A DNA stretch of 64,000 bases from Panulirus ornatus (Eukaryota > Arthropoda > Malacostraca > Decapoda > Palinuridae), in assembly GCF_036320965.1 (NCBI RefSeq), contig NC_092238.1, positions 24,850,903 through 24,914,902 on the forward strand, in the 5' to 3' direction. Both the position numbers and the translations under genes were made by a program. Positions within the stretch are counted from its first letter, which is position 1, and the number at the start of each line of letters is the position of its first letter. Of this stretch, positions 54,804 through 64,000 are shown in pieces. The notes under the pieces were generated by a model. It worked only from the letters and a program-made list of their open reading frames with translations, was not told the DNA's origin and made no database searches.

Positions 54804-56796
54804 TTTTTTTTTTTTTTGCTTTGTTGCTGTCTCCCGCGTTTGCGAGGTAGCGCAAGGAAACAGACGAAAGAAATGGCCCAACCCACCCCCATACACATGT
54901 ATATACATACGTCCACACACGCAAATATACATACCTACACAGCTTTCCATGGTTTACCCCAGACGCTTCACATGCCCTGATTCAATCCACTGACAGCACG
55001 TCAACCCCGGTATACCACATCGCTCCAATTCACTCTATTCCTTGCCCTCCTTTCACCCTCCTGCATGTTCAGGCCCCGATCACACAAAATCTTTTTCACT
55101 CCATCTTTCCACCTCCAATTTGGTCTCCCTCTTCTCCTCGTTCCCTCCACCTCCAACACATATATCCTCTTGGTCAATCTTTCCTCACTCATTCTCTCCA
55201 TGTGACCAAACCATTTCAAAACACCCTCTTCTCCTCTCTCAACCACGCTCTTTTTATTTCCACACATCTCTCTTACCCTTACGTTACTTACTCGATCAAA
55301 CCACCTCACACCACACATTGTCCTCAAACATCTCATTTCCAGCACATCCATCCTCCTGCGCACAACTCTATCCATAGTCCACGCCTCGCAACCATACAAC
55401 ATTGTTGGAACCACTATTCCTTCAAACATGCCCATTTTTGCTTTCCGAGATAATGTTCTCGACTTCCACACATTCTTCAAGGCTCCCAGAATTTTCGCCC
55501 CCTCCCCCACCCTATGATCCACTTCCGCTTCCATGTTTCCATCCGCTGCCAGATCCACTCCCAGATATCTAAAACACTTTACTTCCTCCAGTTTTTCTCC
55601 ATTCAAACTCACCTCCCAATTGACTTGACCCTCAACCCTACTGTACCTAATAACCTTGCTCTTATTCACATTTACTCTTAACTTTCTTCTTTCACACACT
55701 TTACCAAACTCAGTCACCAGCTTCTGCAGTTTCTCACATGAATCAGCCACCAGCGCTGTATCATCAGCGAACAACAACTGACTCACTTCCCAAGCTCTCT
55801 CATCCCCAACAGACTTCATCCTTGCCCCTCTTTCCAAAACTCTTGCATTCACCTCCCTAACAACCCCATCCATAAACAAATTAAACAACCATGGAGACAT
55901 CACACACCCCTGCCGCAAACCTACATTCACTGAGAACCAATCACTTTCCTCTCTTCCTACACGTACACATGCCTTACATCCTCGATAAAAACTTTTCACT
56001 GCTTCTAACAACTTGCCTCCCACACCATATATTCTTAATACCTTCCACAGAGCATCTCTATCAACTCTATCATATGCCTTCTCCAGATCCATAAATGCTA
56101 CATACAAATCCATTTGCTTTTCTAAGTATTTCTCATATACATTCTTCAAAGCAAACACCTGATCCACACATCCTCTACCACTTCTGAAACCACACTGCTC
56201 TTCCCCCAATCTGATGCTCTGTACATGCCTTCACCCTCTCAATCAATACCCTCCCATACAATTTGCCAGGAATACTCAACAAACTTATACCTCTGTAATT
56301 TGAGCACTCACTCTTATCCCCTTTGCCTTTGTACATTGGCACTATGCACGCATTCCGCCAATCCTCAGGCATCTCACCATGAGTCATACATACATTAAAT
56401 AACCTTACCAACCAGTCAACAATACAGTCACCCCCTTTTTTAATAAATTCCACTGCAATACCATCCAAACCTGCTGCCTTGCCGGCTTTCATCTTCCGCA
56501 AAGCTTTTACTACCTCTTCTCTGTTTACCAAATCATTTTCCCTAACCCTCTCACTTTGCACACCACCTCGACCAAAACACCCTATATCTGCCACTCTATC
56601 ATCAAACACATTCAACAAACCTTCAAAATACTCACTCCATCTCCTTCTCACATCACCACTACTTGTTATCACCTCCCCATTTGCGCCCTTCACTGAAGTT
56701 CCCATTTGCTCCCTTGTCTTACGCACTTTATTTACCTCCTTCCAGAACATCTTTTTATTCTCCCTAAAATTTAATGATACTCTCTCACCCCAACTC
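54804..56796 (-). mobile_element. LINE copy, longest in window (almost complete RT, endonuclease missing)
   Basis: About 2.0 kb inside the intron between two FERM exons, same strand as the gene. From 5': FWKEVNKVRKTREQMG, then KMKAGKAAGLDGIAVEFIKK and YRGISLLSIPGKLYGRVL (RT fingers), then a 1-base insertion in a C-run at 56203-56207 that breaks the frame, then EEQCGFRSGRGCVDQVFALK, LRQGCVMSPWLFNLFMDGVV, LLFADDTALVADS (catalytic Asp pair) and YLGVDLAADG, down to RGRPNWRWKDGVKKIL. The C-terminal half is one 402-codon open frame. Near-duplicate flanks TAGCTCATTTT (54793-54803) and TAGTTCATTTT (56797-56807) fit a target duplication with one change. The apurinic endonuclease seen in the fragment at 62190 is absent here. 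Confidence 0.93.
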
Positions 56797-56807
56797 TAGT
56801 TCATTTT

Positions 56808-57901
56808 CTATTCATATTACAAGATGCACTTGTGTTGCCTATGTCCTGCCCCCCCAAAAATTGTGTAACTATTTGTCTTTATATAATACACTATACATCT
56901 GTTATAAATCTAAACTCCCCAGCATTCAGCACTCTAGTCATATTAATTAAAAAATGTGTCCAAAATCTTATTACAGAACTCTGTCACCTCCATATGGGGT
57001 ACCCATAACCTAAGTATGACGTTTCAAACATGTATTGTTCTAAAGTTATCATACTAACAAGGATGTATCCAAAGGCACACAAGCAGACACCAGGGTGATG
57101 ACAAAATCTCCTGCATACACTTTGTGAAGCAGCAGGAGCTAAAAAGTATAAAAAGTTCCTTTCTTTCTGAGCTTCATACCTGGTAAAGCATGCAAGAGCA
57201 ACTAGGCTTCATATCCATGATTGTTTTGATGGCCAATTGCAAATAACTTCAATACTTTGCCTACCTCTTTACTGTAAATTGATAAGCAAAAATCAATGTT
57301 TAAAACCTTAGAGGTCTGTACATCTGACACACCACTAGCAAATAGCATCCATGGTTCCCTGACCAATGTTATACGGATGTACAATTCTACTGAAAACATT
57401 CTCAACAGTCCATTACTACGGCATTTATGACTGTACTTAACCATCAACATCAGTAACCAAAAGTCTGTCATTCTGATACAATTCATTCGTTTCTCAACCC
57501 TCCCTGTCTGCTCACTACTAATGACATTTCATTCACACTCTCATCCACATCATAATTGTACAAGCTTGCAAATGTCCAACAACCTCTTGGGTGCAATTCT
57601 TTAGATAAGAAGAATTACAAGATCCTTGCATTCATTAATCACTGTGGAAAAAAAAAAAGAAAAATGCACATAAATCTTTGAAAGTGCAGACTAATTCTGA
57701 TACACAAAAGTCACAAATCATTCTGCCTTATAACTATATGTGTACAACATTTGAGGAATTTGCTGTCATAAGTTTACAATGTTGGAAGCATTTGTCATAT
57801 GTTGATCATAAAACACCAATATTTCTACTACATCATAAACAAATAACTATGGGTGAACTGTATCAAATATGCATTTCAACCTGACACAATGACAGACTTA
57901 C
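56808..57901. other. Intron, nothing recognised
   Basis: AT-rich sequence without exon, repeat or mobile element that I can name. Confidence 0.55.
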
Positions 57902-58030
57902 AGTGACAGGAAAGATGGCAGCAAAATAGAGGGGCCATGACTTAGCCAGGTCAATAATCTCTTTCTTAACAGAGTTCTTGTGGTGTGGTGAAAAAGTGTT
58001 GTTGGGCGTAATACCTCGGTTGTCCAACAT
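57902..58030 (-). CDS. Myo15: Myosin XV exon: first FERM-like region, middle
   Basis: Forty-three codons with a strong pyrimidine-rich acceptor (CTTTTGGTGCAG|ATG) and donor GTCACT|GTAAGT, both in phase 0. The peptide contains VKKEIIDLAKSWPLYFAAIF followed by PVT. The alternation of a charged helix and a W-PLYF-(A)-IFPVT strand matches the segment just before the F3 lobe in myosin XV, where the next residues are a GS...G-V-LLAVSH-G--LL strand; that is what the next exon encodes. Although the exon begins with ATG, this is an internal Met: the reading frame from the previous exon runs straight through it. Confidence 0.9.
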
Positions 58031-58875
58031 CTGCACCAAAAGAAAAGAAAGATTAGAACCCATCTATTTTCATCAAACACAACTAAAAACTTCTGATTCA
58101 AAGATAGCACATACAATTCCCTTGTCCATAAGCCACAAACAAATGAGAAAGTGTTAACTTATTCAGTATCATCCAGTCACTTCTTATAAAGTCAAAAATA
58201 AACTTTTTTCAGAATAAAGCACTCATCCTAATCTAGAATCAACACAGCACATACAACTTTCTTTGACTTGTATGCACTACATCCTAATAGCTACTGACAA
58301 TAATTCTATATGCACTTCTTTGTATTTACTACTGCTTTTAAGTTCTCTTTTATGTTATTTTACAGCAATGTAGTGCAGCTCACTGATGAATAACATGAGC
58401 TCCTAAACCCTCCAAACAAAACTAGAATGTATTCATCTTTAATACTCACTCATGACAACTTTGACTTTAGGTACTTTCAGCAAAAAATCAACATGGCTAA
58501 AGTATGATTTATGATAACCCTGTGGATACACCATTGATAATTTCACTCACAGTCAATACTGATTTAACTTACAGTCAATACTGACTGTGTAACCCTAACT
58601 TCTGACCATTTTACGTCAAATTTTCTAACAGTCTAGAGGACATCAGGATGCGTTTGTGTCCATGCTATGTTGATCTTTTGATTTATTATGAAAATACAGG
58701 TAAAACAAACCATGACTGACCTCTTCAAGAACTTAGCACACACAAAAACGATCACACAACTATATCAGCAATATGTTCACACTAAGCTATATCATAGTTC
58801 AATAAATGACAGGCAAAAAAAGTGGAATTCTTATACAAAACACTTCTATCACACAAAAAAAATGAGTTGACTGAC

Positions 58876-59001
58876 CTTCCTCATCTGTGTACGTTGTTCA
58901 TGGGTGATCCTGGGTGTGTTGCCAGCATATACATCAAGGACTACTTGACAGAACACCAGGTGAAGTGCCTCTCCATGTAGGTTCTCTCCTGGGGTGAACA
59001 G
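58876..59001 (-). CDS. Myo15: Myosin XV exon: first FERM-like region, helical lobe
   Basis: Forty-two codons between acceptor CTGCCAG|CTG and donor AGGAAG|GTCAGT, both in phase 0. The peptide begins LFTPGENLHGEALHLVF and ends THEQRTQMRK. It continues the VPWSLTLRKE motif of the preceding exon without a break and looks like the helical F2 lobe of a FERM-type fold. The intron upstream is about 0.7 kb and the one downstream about 0.85 kb; neither contains a recognisable mobile element. Confidence 0.88.
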
Positions 59002-59695
59002 CTGGCAGAAAACAGTTGATAATGTACAATGCTCACATATATAACTTCAGTCCATAACACAAAACTAAGTCAGATTCTGCAGGCTGACAAGATCACAGCC
59101 ACTTTACCAAATAATAATCTTTAGTAAGAAATCAGAAAATTATAAAAACAGTGAATCTCCAGCTCAATAAAAACTGGGAAGAGAAAAAACTAAATCTAAT
59201 GCAAATTAAGGTAGTATTAGTTATGCATTTAGTTCACAAAAAAAGTTTAAATTAATTGAAAACAATCTGTTTTAGATATAGTGACTATGGATGTTAAGCC
59301 ACTGGTAGAGTAAGACAAAGTAAAACACAATTCAATTTCATATAAAAAGTAAAGGAAAACTATGATATGTACTTATAAAAGAGGCATTTCTGGCTCAAAA
59401 CAAAGACTACAGGAGATACATTAAAAAAAAGTATATTTAGGTAGCTCAATCTGAATTTTTAACCAAAGATGGACAAATAAAATTCCAACATATTCATGTG
59501 ATGCATTCATTTACAACACCTAATGCTTTTATTCACAATATCTAAACCTTAAACTATGTGAAAGATAGTTAATGGATTATCATTGGATTAATGATGTAAA
59601 TGTAACATTTACAAAAACTCTACACTTATACAGCAGCAAATGGTAGATAAGTTGAGCATGCAAAAGTTTTGAATTGACCCAGAACTGGACCTCAC

Positions 59696-59865
59696 CTCCT
59701 TCCTTAGCGTGAGTGACCATGGGACACGAGCGTAAGTAATGTGGGCACCATGGGGGGCTGGCAAGAGCTGTGTTTTGATGGCCTCATATGATCGTTTCTC
59801 CATCTCCTTGTCAACCAACACTGGTGCACTGTCAACTGGCTGTAGGAATTCTGATGATTCCTCAA
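59696..59865 (-). CDS. Myo15: Myosin XV exon: start of first FERM-like region
   Basis: The exon runs from acceptor GCACAG|TT to donor AAGGAG|GTGAGG and gives 56 codons after the two bases that complete the previous codon. The protein includes RSYEAIKTQLLP and then ITYARVPWSLTLRKE. The RVPW...LRKE signature is what I know from the region of myosin XV tails that precedes the FERM core, where it continues into a phrase like LFTPGENLHGEALHLVF; here that phrase is the next exon. It ends in phase 0. The tail of this myosin binds cargo at the tips of actin protrusions; in mammals it delivers whirlin to stereocilia (known for the family, not shown here). Confidence 0.88.
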
Positions 59866-60289
59866 CTGTGCATGATCAAGAAATAGGAATATAAATGAGT
59901 AAAATGCTATGTGATCCATCAGCTGTAATTCTAAATTCCACATCCCCTATTTACAAGGAAATCTGCTATTATCAAAATACCAGTTGAAAATTTCATCTGA
60001 ATTGTCCTATTCAAATACAATAATTGGTTTATTGGATATAGCAAGAGAAAATAAGAATGTAGCCATCACAAGACTTGAGCTGATTTTAATATAAAGAAGC
60101 CTGCTTATGACATGGAGAACAGTTTAGCGGATAAGATCCTAAAGGCTCCATCTCTCAGCAGACTCACAGTAACATCAAGCTATAACGGTAAAGAAATAAG
60201 GGTCAGATACACAAAAGGATTATCACTTATATACATGATTGCAGTTTCCCAAATTAGTAAGGCAGTGCCAGGAACAAACAAAGGCCACA

Positions 60290-60772
60290 TTTGCTTGTGC
60301 AACCATTCTCTTTCTCCTCACTTCATCACTATCTGTTACTACTTCCTCATTTGCTTCCTTCTCCAATGTTCCCATGTTCTGTTTTTCACACACACTTATC
60401 CTCTTTCCAAAACTTATAATTTCCCCAAAAGTTTAATGATATTTACTCACCGCAACTCTTATTGGACATTTTTTTTCAACCTCTGTACCTTCCTCTTGAC
60501 CTCATACCACCTTCTCTTATATCTACCAATAACTTGTAATCCTTCCCTATAATTGCTATCCACATACCTTTCTTTTCTCTTTCACTACCAACATTACTCG
60601 GTCATCCCACCACTCATTACCCTTTCTAATCTGTCTACTTTCCACCTTACTCATGTCAGTCGCATCTCTTGCACATGCCAGCGCTGCTTCCCTAAATACC
60701 TACCATTCCTTACCCACTTCCCTAACTTTGTGTACTCTCACCTTTGTTTATCTACACTTAATATCTTTTGGT
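60290..60772 (-). mobile_element. Old LINE copy, region between endonuclease and RT
   Basis: Matches, with divergence, the first 150 bases of the copy at 56640-56796 (complement of the FWKEVNKV region) and continues further 5' of it. It is colinear with the endonuclease fragment at 62190-63200, interrupted by the younger copy at 60774-62123. Confidence 0.65.
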
Positions 60773-60773
60773 A

Positions 60774-62123
60774 TTTTTTTTTTCTGCTTTGTCGCTGTCT
60801 CCCGCGTTTGCGAGGTAGCGCAAGGAAACAGACGAAAGAAATGGCCCAACCCACCCCCATACACATGTATATACATACGTCCACACACGCAAATATACAT
60901 ACCTACACAGCTTTCCATGGTTTACCCCAGACGCTTCACATGCCCTGATTCAATCCACTGACAGCACGTCAACCCCGGTATACCACATCGATCCAATTCA
61001 CTCTATTCTTTGCCCTCCTTTCACCCTCCTGCATGTTCAGGCCCCGATCGCACAAAATCTTTTTCACTCCATCTTTCCACCTCCAATTTGGTCTCCTACT
61101 TCTCCTCGTTCCCTCCACCTCCAACACATATATCCTCTTGGTCAATCTTTCCTCACTCATTCTCTCCATGTGCCCAAACCATTTCAAAACACCCTCTTCT
61201 TCTCTCTCAACCACGCTCTTTTTATTTCCACACATCTCTCTTACCCTTACGTTACTTACTCGATCAAACCACCTCACACCACACATTGTCCTCAAACATC
61301 TCATTTCCAGCACATCCATCCTCCTGCGCACAACTCTATCCACAGCCCACGCCTCGCAACCATACAACATTGTTGGAACCACTATTCCTTCAAACATACC
61401 CATTTTTGCTTTCCGAGATAATGTTCTCGACTTCCACACATTCTTCAAGGCTCCCAGAATTTTCGCCCCCTCCCCCACCCTATGATCCACTTCTGCTTCC
61501 ATGGTTCCATCCGCTGCCAGATCCACTCCCAGATATCTAAAACACTTTACTTCCTCCAGTTTTTCTCCATTCAAACTTACCTCCCAATTGACTTGACCCT
61601 CAACCCTACTGTACCTAATAACCTTGCTGTTATTCACATTTACTCTTAACTTTCTTCTTTCACACACTTTACCAAACTCAGTCACCAGCTTCTGCAGTTT
61701 CTCACATGAATCAGCCACCAGTGCTGTATCATCAGCGAACAACAACTGACTCACTTCCCAAGCTCTCTCTCATCCCCAACAGACTTCATACTTGCCCCTC
61801 TTTCCAAAACTCTTGCATTCACCTCCCTAACAACCCCATCCATAAACAAATTAAACAACCATGGAGACATCACACACCCCTGCCGCAAACCTACATTCAC
61901 TGAGAACCAATCACTTTCCACTCTTCCTACACGTACACATGCCTTACATCCTCGATAAAAACTTTTCACTGCTTCTAACAACTTTCCTCCCACACCATAT
62001 ATTCTTAATACCTTCCACAGAGCATCTCTATCAACTCTATCATATGCCTTCTCCAGATCCATAAATGCTACATACAAATCCATTTGCTTTTCTAAGTATT
62101 TCTCACATACATTCTTCAAAGCA
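60774..62123 (-). mobile_element. LINE copy, 5'-truncated, two frames
   Basis: T-run, tail complement, 3' UTR and RT up to KNVCEKYLEKQMDLYVAFMD. A 2-base insertion near 61766 (an extra CT in the CTCTCT run) splits it into two open frames: the catalytic half (261 codons, LLFADDTALVADS) and the upstream 122 codons. The 5' junction reads GCATTTATTTACACAAAAGT, with TATTTATTTACACAAA repeated next to it. Nested in an older LINE of the same orientation. Confidence 0.9.
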
Positions 62124-62189
62124 TTTATTTACACAAAAGTATTTATTTACACAAATCTCTTTTCCAAGCTCTCTTACTCTTACCATTCT

Positions 62190-63200
62190 TTTTGCCCATA
62201 ATGTATACTCTTTTCAAAAAAAAAAAAAAAAAAAATCTTCACCCAAGCCTCCACAAGGTAATGATCAGACATGCAAAGAGCTACCCCACTTAGCAAATTC
62301 ATGTCCACCAGTCTCTCAAATACAAGCCTACCAATTAGTATGTAACCAGATACTCCCCAGTGACCACCTTTCCTACTCACATATGTACACTTGTGTATGT
62401 CATGCTTTTTACACCAGGTATTCCCAATCACCAGTCCTTTTTCAGCACACAACTCCATAAGTTGTTCACCATTTTCATTTACATAACTGAATAACCCATG
62501 CTCCCTAAATAAACCCTTATCTGCCACGTTACTACCCTTCACATTCAACTCATCTATCGCTAATACCCAGTGTCTGATAAAATTGCTCACACACACTCAG
62601 CTGCTCCTTAAAAGATTTGCCCCTCATGATCTTTCTTCTCATGGCCAGGTGCATGAACATTAATGATTACCCATCTCTCAAAATCCACTTTCATTTTCAT
62701 CCTCATAAGTCTATATCTCGCTTCATTCTTCATTAGACTCTTTCATGCATTCCCACAACTCCTGCTTCAGCAGTAGTCCTATCCCCTCTTTAGCTCTTGC
62801 GCTCTCAACAACCCGACTTTACTCATAAGATATTTCCAAACCATTTTTCCCCTTTACCCTTGAGCTTTTTTCACTGAGAGCCAGAACATCCAAGTTCCTT
62901 TCCACAAACATACAACCTTTCTCTCCTTTCTTCTCATGATGGATACATCCTCATAAGTCTACATCTCACTTCATTAGACTCTTTCATGCATTCCCACAAC
63001 TCCTGCTTCAGCAGTAGTCCTATCCCTTCTTTAGCTCTTGCCCTCTCAACAACCCGACTTTACTCACAAGATATTTCCAAACCATTTTTCCCCTTTACCC
63101 TTGAGCTTTTTTTTACTGAGAGCCAGAACATCAAAGTTTCTTTCCTCAAACGTACAACCTTTCTCTCCTTTCTTATCATGGATACATCAACACACCTGGC
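62190..63200 (-). mobile_element. Old LINE copy, apurinic endonuclease region, with internal duplication
   Basis: The minus strand reads ERWVINVHAPGHEKKDHEGQ, then VLAIDELNVKG (D-N-VKG core), VNENGEQLMELCAEKGLVIG with NTWCKK.DIHKCTYVS, DYIL-like GYILIGRLVFERLVD and LCMSDHYLVEAWVKI. The SDH motif and N-x-K/GNTW arrangement are those of the APE-type endonuclease of non-LTR elements. Many stops and frameshifts. Bases 62701-62948 and 62949-63188 are a tandem duplication of one ~245-base piece covering the VLALSEK...ESARAKEGIGLLL region. Confidence 0.75.
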
Positions 63201-63204
63201 ACAT

Positions 63205-63420
63205 TTAGACACCCAAGCCTGAACCTTCAAGGAAGATGAGGCACTCCCCACTTGGTTCCTTCTTCTGTTCCACCTTAAAGAAATTGAAATATAAGAGAGG
63301 AGGTTCTAACCCCCCCCTGCTCCTGTCCCTTTTGTTGTCTCCTATGACATGCCGGAAATGAGGAGACAGAATTCTTTCTCCCTTACCCCAAAGGGATAGT
63401 CAATGAAAAAACAAACAAAC
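63205..63420 (-). mobile_element. 5' UTR of the old LINE, homologous to the SINE body
   Basis: The minus strand reads GACTATCCCTTTGGGGTAAG, then CATGTCATAGGAGACAACAA and AAGGGACAGGAGCAGGGGGG, then GAACCTCCTCTC and GAACAGAAGAAGGAACC. This parallels, piece by piece, the SINE body (CCCTGGGGATAGGGG, GTGTCGTAGAAGGCGAC, AAGGGGAGGGAGC, AATCCTCCCCTC, AAGAAGGAACAGAG). It lies directly upstream of the endonuclease, so I infer the LINE 5' UTR. Confidence 0.65.
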
Positions 63421-63620
63421 TCAAGACTGGTCTGCAGTTTGTCTTATGTTCATATTAGCAATACTAATAAAAACCAGAACTTGAGAAAAAAAATTACTGT
63501 CTTCATAAAGACAAAATGAACACAATATAGCTCTATCCCTTGTTGAGGGATATCTCTATAATAAGTAAGCATTCAAGCCTATAAATAATAATCATGAATA
63601 ATCATGTGTGGTCTGCTTAC

Positions 63621-64000
63621 GCTCAAAATGTTCTGTCTTCTCTGTGTGCATTGTAGAGACAGAAGTACGACGGTCACTGCTGTCCCCACGGTACTCAACA
63701 CTAGTGTGGAAACCTGAGGGTTGGATGGGTGGAGGTGGAGATCTCGGCTGTGGGATGACAGGAGAGCTCTCCTGGGATGACATGGAGGGTGCTGGAGATG
63801 ATGCTCGACGGTTATACATACTAGGGGGTGCCACTGGAGGAGGTGGGGGAATAGATCCTCCTTTATCAGTCTTAGAAGTAACTAATTTGACGGAATCAAC
63901 GGTGTCCCACTTGTCACCCTCTAACTGGTGCTGCAGCAAAAAACGACGGTGAGCCTCCAGCTTCTTGATGCCTCGCTGCTGTTGCTGCTGTTGTTGCTGT
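63621..64000 (-). CDS. Myo15: Myosin XV exon: poly-Gln and proline-rich linker (5' end off window)
   Basis: Minus-strand coding exon, open from the window edge to the donor GAGC|GTAAGC, ending in phase 1. It starts with a run of eight glutamines, then a basic helical stretch (RGIKKLEAHRRFLLQHQ), then a Pro/Ser-rich region with PPPPP and a second PPPP run, and finishes with TEKTEHFE. No folded domain is visible. It reads as the disordered linker before the first FERM-like region of the myosin XV tail. The leftover base C joins the TT that opens the next exon to give Leu, so the join is phase-consistent. Assignment rests on the downstream exons, since the linker itself is not diagnostic. The Gln run is a CAG/CAA repeat and may vary in length. 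Confidence 0.8.

Noticed and set aside
58030..58030. Translation start at the ATG opening the exon 57902-58030
   Set aside because: The previous exon joins it in phase 0 and the protein family continues across the junction, so it is an internal methionine.

Overview
This is a eukaryotic window. It is AT-rich, packed with long (TA)n and (GT)n microsatellites, and dominated by introns and retrotransposon copies. The density of dinucleotide repeats and the non-LTR retrotransposon family (RT ending in RGRPNWRWKDG, 3' tail with a CGCTACCTCGC hairpin) suggest an arthropod, most likely a decapod crustacean. That placement is inference from memory of such families.

The only host gene I can support lies on the minus strand and crosses the window: a myosin XV (Myo15/MYO15A-type unconventional myosin) tail. 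Ten exons are placed with GT/AG boundaries, and every junction is phase-consistent. From 5' (high coordinates) to 3' they are: a poly-Gln/proline-rich linker (63621-64000, running off the edge), five exons of the first FERM-like region (59865 down to 52540), two SH3 exons (9734-9617 and 7143-7019), and two exons holding a linker and the first part of the second MyTH4 domain (6724-6359 and 6241-6071). The motor, first MyTH4, rest of MyTH4-2 and last FERM lie outside the window. A 42.8 kb intron separates the FERM-like region from SH3. Inside it are two candidate alternative first coding exons, both ending in phase 0 like the last FERM exon: 27248-27165 (28 codons behind a GC-box) and 11238-10300 (313 codons, with an NPF motif). 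They suggest a motor-less SH3-MyTH4-FERM isoform made from internal promoters.

Layout: 1-3508, plus-strand LINE copies and three related short elements. 3510-5650, a nested stack (old LINE, interrupted by a tail-only SINE and by a Tigger/pogo transposon). 6071-11300, myosin exons and introns. 11300-32300, intron with microsatellites, a G/C-rich minisatellite at 24 kb and a tRNA-like inverted repeat. 32310-46580, a ~319-bp satellite array broken by a 335-T/279-A homopolymer block, a decayed 2 kb block and a LINE insertion. 46900-51800, a LINE/SINE chimera, Penelope-like fragments, divergent satellite and another LINE. 52500-59900, myosin exons with a 2 kb LINE between them. 60290-63420, an older LINE (endonuclease, 5' UTR) split by a younger copy. 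63621-64000, myosin linker exon.

The most interesting mobile-element observation is that the abundant short element is built from the LINE's own 5' UTR joined to a LINE-like 3' hairpin tail, and that both elements seed TA microsatellites at their 3' ends.
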